A DNA stretch of 64,000 nt from Adenophora triphylla var. japonica (lineage: Eukaryota; Streptophyta; Magnoliopsida; Asterales; Campanulaceae). How positions within the stretch are numbered: position 1 is the stretch's first letter; each line of letters starts with the position of its first letter. Of the stretch, positions 1 to 9,840 are shown one piece after another. Position numbers and translations under genes: made by a program. The stretch is taken from NCBI GenBank assembly GCA_022495995.1, contig JAFEMH010002092.1, positions 213,501-277,500 on the forward strand, in the 5' to 3' direction. The notes below the pieces were generated by a model. That model was not told the origin of the DNA, did not search any database, and saw only the letters and a program-made list of their open reading frames with translations.

Positions 1-255
1 AGAAAACTGCCACCTTGCATGTTTCTAGAAGGAACTGGACGTGGCTACTTATGTCGTGCGACATACTAGGCCATGAAGACTTCTAGAAGCTTGCCACCTT
101 GCATGTTTCTAGAAGGAACTGGAAGGGGCTTGTTATGTCGTGCGACATAACATGCCAAGAAAACTTCTAGAAGCTTGCCACCTTGCATGTTTCTAGAAGG
201 AAAACGGTTATGGCTTGTTATGTCGTGCGACATAATAAGCCCATGCATGCAGCCT
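1..255 (+). repeat. 84-bp tandem repeat in LTR U3, about 3 units
   Basis: The word GCCACCTTGCATG recurs at 9, 93 and 177, a period of 84 bp. Each unit carries one or two TTCTAGAA sites and one copy of the palindrome TATGTCGTGCGACATA (50-65, 134-149, 219-234). The array ends about 20 bp before the TATA box, so it occupies the usual LTR enhancer position. Confidence 0.9.
23..198 (+). promoter_or_regulatory. Five heat-shock-element-like TTCTAGAA sites
   Basis: TTCTAGAA, which fits the TTCnnGAA core bound by heat shock factors, occurs at 23-30, 81-88, 107-114, 165-172 and 191-198, with 26 bp between the paired members. Two further copies lie at 20827-20834 and 20851-20858 in the homologous LTR A. 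The position upstream of the TATA box fits a promoter role. Binding is inferred, not shown. Confidence 0.5.
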
Positions 256-262
256 ATAAATA
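255..262 (+). promoter_or_regulatory. TATA box of LTR Z
   Basis: TATAAATA lies within CCTATAAATAGAGG, just downstream of the enhancer-like 84-bp repeats. The homologous box in LTR A is at 20948-20955. Transcription would start about 30 bp downstream, making the CA/CT-rich stretch at 290-440 the start of the R region. Confidence 0.75.
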
Positions 263-882
263 GAGGCCTTCACCTCTCATTTTGGACACCTCTCCTTCAC
301 TCCTCAGTGCCTCTCTATAGAAAATACGCCCAGTAGCCTAGTCTCTCCTCCCATATCCCCCAAAACACACACTAATCCTCCCAAATCACCCACCATACAA
401 CCAATCACACACACACACTTCCCACACACATCAAGAACCAAAGGTTCTCATCAAACCAAGGCTTGATCTCAGTCCCCGGAGGTTGCTGTTTGAAGGCTCC
501 TATATCTAACTTGATATAGGAAGTCGTGGTCTTCAAGGGTAACGATTTTCTATCCTTTTCCTTCCCATATCTTCATTATATGTGGAATCTCTATGCTAAA
601 TGCGTTGATAATGTTGTATTCTGATTAAAGTTGCATGCTTTAGTGTTATACTGCTTAGATCCATATCCATTTGCATATCATTTCATGTAAAGGCTCCGGC
701 TTGGTATTATTTTTGCATGAACACTCGAGATGAGTATGGATCCCTCATATCCACACCCTCTTGAAGTGTTCATTATTGAAATACTTGCTCTCTGAGATCT
801 ATTTGTGAAGTAACTTGGCTATATTAATGCCTTATTACCTCTGTAGATCCCAGCTGTTGAAGACTCTGCAAGTGGCCAAGTA

Positions 883-917
883 TGTCACGCGACATAGGCA
901 GCCTATGTCACGCGACA
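883..917 (+). repeat. Pair of TGTCACGCGACA palindromes
   Basis: TGTCACGCGACA occurs at 883-894 and 906-917; the second is followed by TTAAGCC. The arms TGTC and GACA are complementary. It is a variant of the U3 palindrome at 50-65, here in the transcribed part of the LTR. The same 12-mer is found in the leader of Copia-2 near 48526. Confidence 0.8.
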
Positions 918-1019
918 ACTTAAGCCAGTTTGCAGAACCTTCATCTGTCCAGTTGGTAATCTGGTTTTAACTCTTACCATGCTATAATCTGATGTCAATC
1001 TGCACTTAAAATAGCATAT

Positions 1020-1340
1020 TTGCATTTAAAGTAGTATCCTTTGCATCAAAAGAACATCTTTTTCATCAAAAGGGCATCTTTTGCATAAAAATTGCATCTT
1101 TCGCACCCAAAACTCATTTTCATACATAAAAATGCCTCCTTCGCATTCAAAATCATTTCTTCATATCAAAATAGCATCCTTTGCTTTTCAAAATGCAATC
1201 TTTATGCATCCTTTGCATAAAAATCATGTCTTTACATTCAAAATGCATCCTTTGCAATAAAGACCACTTCTTTAAATCAAAATGCATCCTTTGCAACCCA
1301 AAATGTCATCTTTTCACTAAAAATGTCATTCTTACATGCA
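1020..1340 (+). repeat. Degenerate GCATCCTTTGCA repeat in LTR Z
   Basis: Variants of GCATCCTTTGCATAAAA recur about every 25-35 bp, interleaved with short words such as CATGTCTTTAC. The same array is at 21290-21700 in LTR A, and a fragment is at 18565-18615 inside the first intron of the antisense gene of A. Read on the minus strand, the core is TGCAAAG. Confidence 0.75.
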
Positions 1341-2007
1341 TTCCCCCATGTCCCCATTAGCAACCTTGGAACGGACCGGTGTAAAGATCCTATCTTTGCA
1401 TCGTTTCTTCCATTAAAGGTTTCATAATCTCTTTAGAAAGGGATAACCTTGAACCCTACATCTCCGATTATCACTTAAGACGAGCATGAAGCATTCATAT
1501 AAGCTCGATCGTCTTAAGGTGTAGGATTGATGGGCTAAGGACATTCCTTCCTAAAGAACCTCATTTTTGGGCTATAAAAGAGAGTCCTTCTCTCGATCAC
1601 GCAAGTCCCGAGGTTAAAAATGCGATGATCACAAGTCCAAGATGAGGACGGGATCAAAATCTCGAATACATAAAATCCAAGAAATCCCGAGCGACAACCA
1701 ATAAATGGTTTGTACGTCCGGAAGACAACTTGGGACATTCCCTCCCCTTTCATTCAAACACATGCACACAAGAAAGCACGCAAGCAAGCACGATAAACGG
1801 AATCTAGGGAGACTAGCTACGGCAAGGCACCTTGGGTGAACGATGATCCGTTCTTCCCAAGGGGTAACTTAACCTCCGAACCCATAAATCCTTTTTTTCA
1901 AAGTTTTGAGGAAATCAAAATGGCGTGGCGACTCCGTTTTTCAAATTAAACCGGATGTTTTCAAACTCGCGTGAATCCAACACACAAATTTTGGGCACTC
2001 ATTCACA

Positions 2008-2548
2008 CGTAGATCTCACAACATTTTCAAATTGGTTCGAGACGCCGTAGATCTCACATCATTTTCTAATCGGTTCGAGACACCATAGGTCTCATGTCAT
2101 TTTCAAAAGTGGTTCGAGACACCGTAGATCTCACATCATTTTCAAAATTGGTCCGAGACACCGTAGGTCTCATGTCTTTTTCAAATCGGTTCGAGACACC
2201 GTAGGTCTCATGTCATTTTCAAAAGTGGTTCGAGACGCCGTAGATCTCACATCATTTTCAAAATCGGTCCGAGACACCGTAGGTCTCATGTCTTTTTCAA
2301 ATCGGTTCGAGACACCGTAGGTCTCATTTCATTTTCAAAAGTGGTTCGAGACGCCATAGATCTCACATCATTTTCAAAATCAGTCTGAGACACCGTAGGT
2401 CTCATGTCTTTTTCAAATCGATTCGAGACACCGTAAGTCTCATGTCATTTTCAAAAGTGGTTCGAGACGCCGTAGATCTCACATCATTTTCAAAATCGAT
2501 CCGAGACACCGTAGGTCTCATGTCTTTTTCAAATCGGTTCGAGACACC
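2008..2548 (+). repeat. 38/39-bp satellite with trimeric higher-order structure
   Basis: About 14 monomers, each with GAGACACCGTAGGTCTC or a close variant, in which GAGAC and GTCTC form an inverted repeat. Three monomer types alternate, recognised by their tails CATCATTTTCAAAAT, TGTCTTTTTCAAATC and TGTCATTTTCAAAAGT, giving a period near 116 bp. The array starts directly at the end of LTR Z and is cut by LTR B at 2549. It has no coding potential. Confidence 0.9.
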
Positions 2549-2709
2549 TGAAATTACCCAGATTTCGCGCGCGGCGAATGCGGTTGTCTTTTGCGGAGGG
2601 TTGGTGTCTGAGACCTCGCTTCATGGGAAGGAAAAATGAGGAGTCGCCACGCGGTTTTTGTATTTTGAGCCCAAAACGTTGAGAAACGGTTTTTAGTGAA
2701 AATTGTGTC

Positions 2710-2778
2710 GTTTTTATTGGTAGTAAAAACTTAGGAAAAGGCTTTGAAAATGGGGGTCATTTTTATTGGTAGCAAAAA
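2710..2778 (-). repeat. Hairpin repeats with a TTGGTAG loop in LTR B
   Basis: Two copies of an inverted repeat with arms GTTTTTA and TAAAAAC around TTGGTAG (2710-2730 and about 2759-2778, the second slightly altered). The equivalent sites in LTR C at 59247-59375 keep the loop but use other complementary arms. Confidence 0.7.
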
Positions 2779-3322
2779 CGAGTAAAAAGCTATTTAGTAC
2801 CAGAGATTGTTAGGTTCGGAGGTCACATTACGTTTCGGGAAGAGTATTACGAGATCACCCGAAACGCCTCGCATGACGAGTCTTTCTACCTTTCTCGAAA
2901 TCGTGTGTGTGTGTGTGTGTTTTTGAAATGGGGGCTTGGATGACAAGCTTTATCTTGGTTTGAATGTCAAACGTTGATTAGGTGATCTCTTGAAAAAGCT
3001 ATCATTTGAATGACAAACATCGGTTTTGAGACGGAAATGAGCGTTTGCGTGGCAAACGTCGATTTTGAGTTGGAAAAGGAGTTCGAATGACGAACTTTTG
3101 GTTTTGAACCGGGCGAGTCATTGTTAACGATTTTTACGGGAAAAAGCGTATTAAATGATTTTGAATTTCAAATAGCGACTTTTTGTTTGAAATATGAGCG
3201 TTCGGATGCCAAATGTCATTTCGCGCGTTTTGAAAGAGAGTTCGAAGGACGAACTCCGGTTTTGAACCGGGCATTACATTGTTAATGATTTTTACGGGAA
3301 AAATGCATTTTAAGTGATATGC

Positions 3323-3600
3323 GATCGACGAATCGGGTTGCGACTCGGACTTTGAAAGATAAATACTATCACGATCCAAACGGGTCGGACTTTGTAAATG
3401 ACAGTATTTAAAGAAGTATCAACGGAATCAAACGATCCGGAATTGTAAATGACGATCGACGAGCCAAAACGGCTCGGAGTTGTAAAGTTGCAAGAAAAGT
3501 AAATGACGTTCGATGGATCAAACAGTCCGGAATTGTAAATGACAGAAAGTAAATGACGATCAACGGATCGATCGATCCGAAATGGTAAATGACATAAAAA
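3323..3600 (-). repeat. Array of arm-varying inverted repeats in LTR B U5
   Basis: Repeats of 35-50 bp with a constant GTAAATGAC part and a variable inverted repeat. Perfect examples are CGAGCC/GGCTCG around AAAAC at 3460-3476 and CGGATC/GATCCG near 3565. Others are imperfect. The array lies downstream of the minus-strand TATA box and so should be in the transcript. Homologous arrays: 45420-45720 and 59965-60260. Confidence 0.75.
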
Positions 3601-4022
3601 GTAAACGGAACGGGGTCGGAACGCCGTTTTAACCCGTGATTACTTCTCTTACGGAAAGAGAAGAGGATCGAGGGGCTAAAACGTATCGGACCCCGTTAGA
3701 CGGAGCCGTCTACATTTCAGTAACGGTGTTCGGAATGGTTATAGCGACTAGCGCGTAAACCGAGACGAAGCGAGAGATCAGAGAGAGGGAGTTATACCTA
3801 TGGCTAGGGTCGACTCCTTTGGCTCGGAAGGTGTGTATGGGACATGAAAAGAGGTTTGAAATGGTGTTTCGTAGCAATGAGGGACGTATTTGATCGAAAT
3901 ACGGAAGTTTCACGCGAATCGAGGCAAAATGGGAGCTCGGGAGGGGTGAAATCAGTTTGGGCCGTGAGTGAGGTGAGTTTTGAGAGTAATTTCTTCCTCC
4001 TTTTGGCTTTGACAGCCACTTC

Positions 4023-4154
4023 TATTTATAGGGTGAAAATTGCAGTAAGAGTCCGGACGGACTTAGACTGTTTTTCAGGGTTTTGTGGTATTTTGGAATT
4101 TTGAGGGGCTTGCTGGCAATTTCAGAAAATGTGCACAGGGAGTCCGGCCGGACT
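4023..4154 (-). promoter_or_regulatory. LTR B core promoter with two 14-bp palindromes
   Basis: Read on the minus strand, TATAAATA lies at 4023-4030. Upstream of it (higher coordinates) are the near-palindrome AGTCCGGACGGACT at 4050-4063 and the perfect palindrome AGTCCGGCCGGACT at 4141-4154. Both have similar flanks, GAG before and TTNGACTG after. A third copy is at 6164-6177, in front of the antisense gene of B. Confidence 0.6.
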
Positions 4155-4559
4155 TTGACTGTATACCAGGGGTATTTTAGTCTTTTCCCTTTGATTTCTG
4201 ATTGAAGGGTGATAGGTGGGCTGTGGCATGGCTGCCACGAGTCCCTTGACTCACCAAATGTGTGGGAGTTCGTTCCCCAGTCCTGGTTTTGTCCATTTTT
4301 AAAAATAACAGTCCGGAAAATGTCCGAAATGCCCCCGGAAAGTGCCGGAAAGTGCGTTTTTCAGGAAAAGCCGTACTTTTACGTGCGATGGCACGTGTTA
4401 AGTATGCTTCAACGTTGGGATGCTCGGGGCAGTCCAGGGACGTCTCGTTGGCATGGCAACGGGGAGTTTAACGAGTTCCGGTTAACCTGGAGCGGGCCAG
4501 TTAACGGATTTCGGTTAACTTTCTGACGGATTTTGACGATCCGGATTTGGGTACTTACA

Positions 4560-4577
4560 GTTATCCCCTCAGCGACG
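4560..4577 (-). other. Polypurine tract of element B
   Basis: On the minus strand GCTGAGGGGATAAC ends directly before the LTR start TGTAAG at 4559. The same arrangement is found at 46622 (GAGGGGCTAC) and, on the plus strand, at 20651-20664 (GCCGAGGGGCTTC). Polypurine tracts prime plus-strand synthesis and mark the body side of a 3' LTR. Confidence 0.65.
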
Positions 4578-4685
4578 TCTCCTCCGAAGGAGGTGGGGTC
4601 GTTGAAAAAGATAAGGATCCAAATCGGGATGCCTTACTTTGAAAGACCTGGGCGGTCAGCTGGCTGGACCCTTAGCGAAAGGATT

Positions 4686-4724
4686 CCTACGTATCCCGAG
4701 CGGGAATCAATCCGATCGTAGTTC
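4686..4724 (-). ncRNA. Conserved hairpin motif, copy 1 (element B)
   Basis: On the minus strand GAACTACG is followed by GATTGATTCC and ATACGTAGG. CTACG (minus strand of 4717-4721) can pair with CGTAG (of 4687-4691), and inner TCCC can pair with GGGA. It lies just upstream of the polypurine tract in the element's sense. One of seven copies; whether it folds in RNA is inferred. Confidence 0.55.
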
Positions 4725-4861
4725 GTGGGTGCAAGGGCCGCACGTGGGGACCTTGACCTGAGCGAGACTGTTGGGAGGCGTCTAAACCTGAAAGAGACCA
4801 TTGCGAGGTACCTGGACCTGAATGGAGACTATTGTGAGGCGTCTGAACCTAGGATTTCTGA

Positions 4862-5105
4862 AACCTTCGAGGGCGTGTGGCACCTCAAACCGGAGTGGCT
4901 GGAGCTTACGAGGGCGTGTGGCGCCTCAAATTGGAGTTGCTGATACTGACGAGGGTGTGTGGCACCTCAAACCGGAGTTGCTGATACTGACGAGGGCGTG
5001 TGGCGCCTCAAACCGGAGTTGCTGAGCATCGACGAGGGCGTGTGGCGCTCAAACCGAGTTGGTGATACCGACGAGGGGCGTGCGCCTCAAACCGAGTTGC
5101 GAGGG
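4862..5105. repeat. 41-bp tandem repeat, about 6 units (B 3' region)
   Basis: Units contain GAGGGCGTGTGGCGCCTC followed by AAACCGGAGTTGCTGAT. The array is homologous to 55304-55545 in element E, so this repeat is inherited in the 3' region of the family. Tandem repeats of this kind are typical of the hypervariable 3' untranslated region of Ogre/Tat elements. Short frames through it are repeat artefacts. Confidence 0.85.
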
Positions 5106-5277
5106 TACGCTTATCTTGGGACGAAGGCGTTCGTGCCTTGAGTACCGGGCTTATGCGGCTGCGCTTTATCTCGGCTGGGATAGGCGGCATGATGAGAAGT
5201 CAGTTGTGTTAAGCAGCGTTATTAACAACTCGGAAGGATCGACGTTTCTTCTTTAGAATCCTGCTGGGGATGAGCAT

Positions 5278-5575
5278 TCGGGCTTACCTTGATGGCCGAA
5301 GAGGGATTGTTGTGCGGGCATACCTTGATGGCCGCTGAGGTGGGACGATCGGGCTTACGACTGGCGGCCGGGGAGATGAATGTTCACTTGCTGAAGTGAA
5401 AAGATGTTCGGGCTTACAAGGACGGCCGAAGAGGGATTGTTGTGCGGGCTTACCTTGATGGCCGCTGAGGTGGGACGATCGGGCTTACGACTGGCGACCG
5501 GGGAGATGAATGTTCACTTGCTGAAGTGAAAATATGTTCGGGCTTACGAGGACGGACGAAGAGGGATTGTTGTAA
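5278..5575. repeat. About 130-bp tandem repeat, just over 2 units
   Basis: The segment starting GGGCTTACCTTGATGGCCG at 5279 recurs from 5409, and part of it again from about 5538. Within each unit TTCACTT and AAGTGAA form a 7-bp inverted repeat around GCTG. It belongs to the 3' repeat region of element B. Confidence 0.8.
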
Positions 5576-5726
5576 GGCGTTCGTGCCTTGGGGTTCGGGC
5601 TTATTGCAGCTGCCGGGGGATATATGATGGTGAAAACCATTAGAAAATTTAACGTCGGGAGACGGAATCATAACTGGAATGTCTGGAGACATGATTGAGC
5701 GTTTGAATGTCAAACGTCAACTGGGA

Positions 5727-6066
5727 TTGAATTTAACGTCTGGAGACGGGCGTTAGTGAAAACTAACTGGGAATTTAACGTCTGGAGACGGGCGTTAGTG
5801 AAAACTAACTGGGAATTTAACGCCTGGAGATGGGCGTTAGTGAAAACTAACTGGGGAATTTAACGTCTGGAGATGGGCGTTAGTGAAAACTAACTGGGGA
5901 ATTTAACGTTTGGAGACGGGTGTTAGTGAAAACTAACTGGGAATTTAACGTCTGGAGACGGGCGTTAGTGAAAACTAACTGGGAATTTAACGTCTGGAGA
6001 CGGGCGTTAGTGAAAACTAACTGGGAATTTAACGTCTGGAGACGGGCGTTAGTGAAAACTAACTGG
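5727..6066. repeat. 42/43-bp tandem repeat, 8 units with two inverted repeats each
   Basis: Eight units carry GTTAGT and ACTAAC around the loop GAAA (near 5753, 5795, 5838, 5880, 5923, 5965, 6007, 6049). Most also carry CGTCT and AGACG around GG. A related fragment, GTTAGTGATGTCTAAC, is at about 56740-56760 in element E. Confidence 0.9.
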
Positions 6067-6328
6067 GGAAATTTTATACTTTTGGGGGGCCAAAAGAGGT
6101 AAAATTGAAACTGCATAAAGCTGAGGGGCCAAAGTGGCAGAAGAAATTTCCTGGTGCAGCAAGAGTCCGGCCGGACTTTGACTGAATTTGGCCATGACCT
6201 TTTCAGCGCCGAGGCCGAGGAAGGGGAAGTCATTTTCCCCCATTAATTCCGATGAGAGGGAGAGAGAGGAGGAGAGAAAATCCACCCCAAATTGTGAGAT
6301 TTGCTCGGATTTGCGAAGGAAAATCGAT

Positions 6329-7387
6329 ATGGAAGGTGATTGGGAACCAATGGCTCGTCATGGAAGGACCGATGACGAAAGAACGCGGTTGGTTCGGACC
6401 ATTCGAACCATCATTCATCCATTGAATCCGACGGAGTTCTACCCGGTTAGGGAGAGACACAACTCCAAAGGAGGGATCGAGAGACAAGTAAGCTTCCTAC
6501 AAATTCCATTAATTTTAAGAATGTGCATTCTTTAAATGTTAGAAATTTGATTAGGAATGAACTTAGGGATTTTGGTGCTTGAATTGGGGCTTTGGACTTT
6601 GCCATGAACCTTTGTCGAAATTGACTAGGATGTAGTTCAATTGACACTATGGGTAGATGACATAAAAATTTTGGTTACAAAATTCCATGTCTAGATGCAT
6701 TTTCCAAAATTAAAGTAGCTTTAATTCGGGACGGAGTAAATTTTCGAAATGTTCGAAAGAATTTGAAAGTTCCGGATTCGACGGAGTTTTTGAAATGTTT
6801 TGAAAGTTTTGGATTCGACGGAGTTTTCGAGAGATTTTGAAAGTTCCGGATTCGACGGAGTTTTCGAAATGATTTTGAAATATATGTAAGAAATGAATGA
6901 GAACTGTCATTGCATTGCATCATTTTGACATGCGTTTGTGCACTTTGTTGATGTTGCTCTTGTCTTGTTCACCTGCAGGGGAAAGGGAAGGTTGACGTCG
7001 ACAATTAGAAGAGTCGGGGAGCCTTTGAGGCAGTGAGAGCATTGTGGGAGATTCTCCCGAACGTGGCTCGAGAGGGAGAGAAGAGTCCACGGCAGCGGGT
7101 GGTTGACTCCGGACTGGCTGGGTTCATCAGTGCGGTAGTTGCGATAGCTACGACGCCGAGGGCCAGGTCCATGTATGTCGCCCTGAGCGAGTACTGGTGG
7201 GATACGACCCACACTTTCCATTTCAGATGGGGGGAGGCGACGGTGACTCCCACGGATTTTGCCGCTATCACTGGGTTGTCGACCTATGGCAACACGCTGG
7301 TGTGGGTTGACGGTTATACCCCGAAGCAGTTGTCTGAGCTGCTGGGTTTTGATATCACTGATGCCAGGGGCTTAGGCATTCGGTACC
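6329..7387 (+). pseudogene. Antisense plant-mobile-domain gene of element B, 5' half
   Basis: This lies on the strand opposite to element B. Exon 1 (6329-6487) starts with ATG, is rich in Arg, and ends at a GTAAGC donor. Intron 1 ends at CCTGCAG (6978). Exon 2 from 6979 encodes the plant mobile domain core (EYWWDTTHTFHFRWGEATVT, then PTDFAAITGL), as in plant mobile domain proteins, a family shared by host genes and transposons. An in-frame TAG lies near 7006. The homology breaks after residues GLGIRY at about 7387, where the rest of the gene continues inverted at 7388-8450. A palindrome at 6164-6177 lies 150 bp upstream. Sister copies: 57048-59063 and 16638-19218. It is broken and unlikely to make protein. 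Confidence 0.75.
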
Positions 7388-8450
7388 AAAAGCAGAAAAT
7401 CAAGAAAGTTCTCACCGAGGTGTTGGGATCCACCCTATACCGAGGTCTCGGCTCATCTGGAATTGGGATCACCAGTCTTTTGCATGAGCCATCCAGTCCC
7501 TCGTACTCCAGCCTAGCGCGTGGGATCGGAAGATCTCGGGGACCTCCAGGGACCTCGCCCTCCCTATGCTGCACATGCGGGCTCCTCAGCCTCATCCTCA
7601 AGAAAGTATCATAGTCGGCTCCCGCTATGACGTACTCATTAGTACACGCCCGTCTATACCCCTCCGGCCTCCTCCATCTAAGCATCTCCCGAGGATGCTG
7701 CATGTGCATAGGAGGATCCACCGGCACCAATGGAAGGGACCCCGGCCTATGCTGATGAGTCACCCTCTCCCCCAGATACATTGCGTCGCAGTGAAGTCCC
7801 ACCAGGAGCTTCCGCAGCCGTGTAGTCTCGCTAGCAATCTGAACGGCGACAGCATCGAACCTACTCCACCAGGTCAACTGGATCCTCTCGGAGAACTCTC
7901 AGCTCAGGGCCTGAGACACCTCCTCGTACGTCAGTCGCGTACCCACTCTCGACGAGACCGGTTTCTTCGCCTTCTTCTGCCAAACTAGCATGGCAGGGTA
8001 CAAGGGTCGATACGCATCCCTAATGTCCCACTCCTGCGGACTGAACACCTCATAGAACCAGACCTGCCAAGCAAATGGAAAGTTATGTCAGCTACAGAGC
8101 AGATACATACGAGTACATAAAAGAGGCAAGGAAGAGAAAAAGACATGAACTTACATCCAAGACAGTGTAGGCGGCTCAAGGAACTCTCCTCTCCCGAGAA
8201 CCTCCGTCCAGTGGAATGATAGAGCTCGGCCACCCAGCCTCCCCCATGCGAACTCCCTCACGGCATCCAGATACGCCCGGACCCGAGCAAAGGGAAATGA
8301 CAGACGTGTCGAAGTCGAACAAAGTCACTGACAAATGCAAACCAAATGAACCCTCGAGCCAGGCGCTCCGTGGTCATCCTCAAAGATCCAGCCAAAAAAT
8401 CTGCAATACCCATCCGCAGATGCCTCTCCATCGGCCTGTTGAAAAAGTTA
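7388..8450 (-). pseudogene. Inverted 3' half of the plant-mobile-domain gene
   Basis: Read on the minus strand, this continues the gene interrupted at 7387: an exon remnant 8450-8155 (HLRMGIADFLAGS, then RLARGFIWFA), a GTAAGT donor, an acceptor at 8064-8066 (GGCAG) and an exon 8063-7416 with TWWSRFDAVAV, LLVGLHCDAMYLGERVT and PIPDEPRPRYRVDP, ending at a GTGAGA donor (7415). These match exon 3 at 58416-59063 on the plus strand. Frame breaks occur between 7877 and 8063. The missing part of the upstream exon is exactly what begins here, which points to an in-place inversion of about 1.06 kb. Confidence 0.75.
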
Positions 8451-8736
8451 CTAGGTCCGGATGAGGGAGCCATTCACCAGACTCCAAACTCTGAAGGTGA
8501 TAATTCTTGTTGCATGCTGACCTTGAAAAGCTTGAACGAGACTGTGAAGGCTTTAAATGAGGAAGGTGAAGTTGAAACCGGTAATTTGTTGAGCCAATTA
8601 AGGAGTCGAACTCGTAAAAGTCGAAAGCCGGTAACACAGGAATCAGATTCGGGAAGCCGCTTATGCCTCCAGTAGTGCGGTTAATCAGATTAATCAGCAG
8701 AGTTGGCCGTACGCCAGCAAGAGCCCGCCTCTAACC
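8451..8736 (+). pseudogene. Junction and upstream pol spacer of element A
   Basis: From about 8480 there is a broken Tat polyprotein frame with NSCCMLTLKSLNETVKAL, resembling NYCCTLTFEQLCRTIGSL in element F at ~38260 on the minus strand. This is the spacer ahead of the protease. The expected gag with its zinc knuckle is absent upstream, so A lacks its 5' coding part here. Confidence 0.55.
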
Positions 8737-9840
8737 TTGCAAAAGCTGACAGAATCCTCCAGTAGGAATGATGATTCAGAAAAATCTAATGTCTATGTGA
8801 TGACTCGGTCTGGACAGATGAGCGTTGAGCAGCCTAAGGGTGACAAAAGAAATGCCGTCTTCGAGCCAAAAACAGACAAAAGACCTTATAAGCCAGAAAC
8901 AGAAAAGCCAGACTCTGACAAGGAGGATCCGGTGCTGACTCAGTTGAAGTGTACTCAGGCCAATATCTCCTTATGGTCCCTGTTGACCTCTTCATACCCT
9001 CATAAGCTGAAGCTAGAAAAAAGTTTGGCCAAGACCATGGTGCCTATAGATGTCACCCCAGATGAGGTCGTCCAGATGATTGGAAGCATCCATTATGGAA
9101 ACATCATTACTTTCACTGACTTGGACCTGCCAAAGTATGGGGCTAGTCATAACGAACCCCTTTACATCACAGTCCAGTTGGAAGAACGCCGGTTGCCAAG
9201 AGTGCTAGTTGACGGAGGGTCCGCAATGAATGTCCTGCCAGCAAAGATGATGGACTTATTGGACTTGAAGCCCATGGATTTGAAGCCTTCTAGTCAAACT
9301 ATTAAGGCCTACGACTCCACTGCACGATCAGTTTTGGGGATTGCTACTCTCAAGTTGTGGTTCGGAAAAAAGGTCATGGATGTTGACTTCCAAGTAATTG
9401 ACATTCCGATCTCGTTTACTGCTCTGCTGGGACGCCCTTGGATCCACCAGATAAACGGGGTAGCCTCTACTCTGCACCAATGTGTCAAATTCCAGTCAAG
9501 TGATGGTACTATCACCACCATTTACGGAGACAGTGTCACGGTGGAAGGAACTAGCACTGGAGGTATCCCGATATTGGAAATTAAGCATGATGATGAAGGG
9601 TTTGCCTTGACCGGATTCTCTGTAGCTTCTTCCAAAGCACAAGTGTGTTGCACTGACCTCACCACTACCTCCGATAAAATCCCCCCTGCCATGAGAATGA
9701 TGAGAAAAATGGGTTACCTTCCGGGGCTTGGATTGGGCAAAAGACTTCAGGGTCGCAATACTATCATTGATGTAAAAGAACAGACTACCAGATATGGCTT
9801 GGGATACAAACCGAACTCTCGGGATGGCGAGAAAAGCTAA
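8737..9840 (+). pseudogene. Tat polyprotein: retropepsin and G-patch (element A)
   Basis: The open stretch encodes the aspartic protease that matures the gag-pol polyprotein. Order: a conserved leader (VMTRSGQ, then QANISLWSLLTSSYPHKLKL), the retropepsin with active-site motif LVDGGSAMNVLP at about residues 157-168 (Tat proteases often read LVDNGS), the flap-side motif FTALLGRPWIHQI, and a C-terminal G-patch (MGYLPGLGLGKRLQG). Sequence and layout match the F copy at 37116-38309. It is the best preserved part of A, but gag is missing upstream and the frame closes at 9840 before the RT. Confidence 0.85.

Larger units (their letters stand above)
1..2007 (+). mobile_element. Tat-type gypsy LTR (element Z), 5' end outside window
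   Basis: This is a long terminal repeat of a Tat/Ogre-like Ty3/gypsy element. It is homologous to the LTR at 20665-22390: positions ~1340-2007 match ~21690-22390 at roughly 90 percent by eye, and the match stops at the shared end CATTCACA (2007 and 22390). The start, expected as TGTAAGTACCC, lies left of the window. U3 holds an 84-bp tandem repeat and a TATA box at 255-262. The part upstream of and just after the TATA box differs strongly from the 20665 copy, so this may be a different element of the same family rather than the 5' partner of A. No primer-binding site follows 2007, so it may be a 3' or solo LTR. Confidence 0.8.
2549..4559 (-). mobile_element. Tat-type gypsy 3' LTR (element B)
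   Basis: On the minus strand this LTR runs from TGTAAGTACCC (4559) to GGGTAATTTCA (2549), imperfect terminal inverted repeats with TG...CA ends. It matches LTR C (59111 onward) in order and content. A polypurine-like tract adjoins 4559, so the body of B lies to the right and this is its 3' LTR. Minus-strand TATA is at 4023-4030. U5 holds several inverted-repeat arrays. It interrupts the satellite at 2008-2548. Confidence 0.85.

Noticed and set aside
1925..1935. GTGGCGACTCC as the primer-binding site of LTR Z (and the same in A, B, C)
   Set aside because: Homology between LTRs continues 69-91 bp beyond it to a common end, and in D the real site follows the LTR end, so the internal copy is inside the LTR.
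2905..2921. (TG)n run as a separate feature of interest
   Set aside because: Simple microsatellite, also present at 59491-59507 in the homologous LTR; ordinary.
3844..4526. Plus-strand open frames inside LTR B
   Set aside because: They cross the promoter region of a minus-strand LTR, have no recognisable domain and are not kept in LTR C or E.
5920..6102. Plus-strand frame reading repeated LVKTNWEFNVWRRA
   Set aside because: It is a by-product of a 42-bp repeat, lengths of 43 bp break it, and there is no domain.
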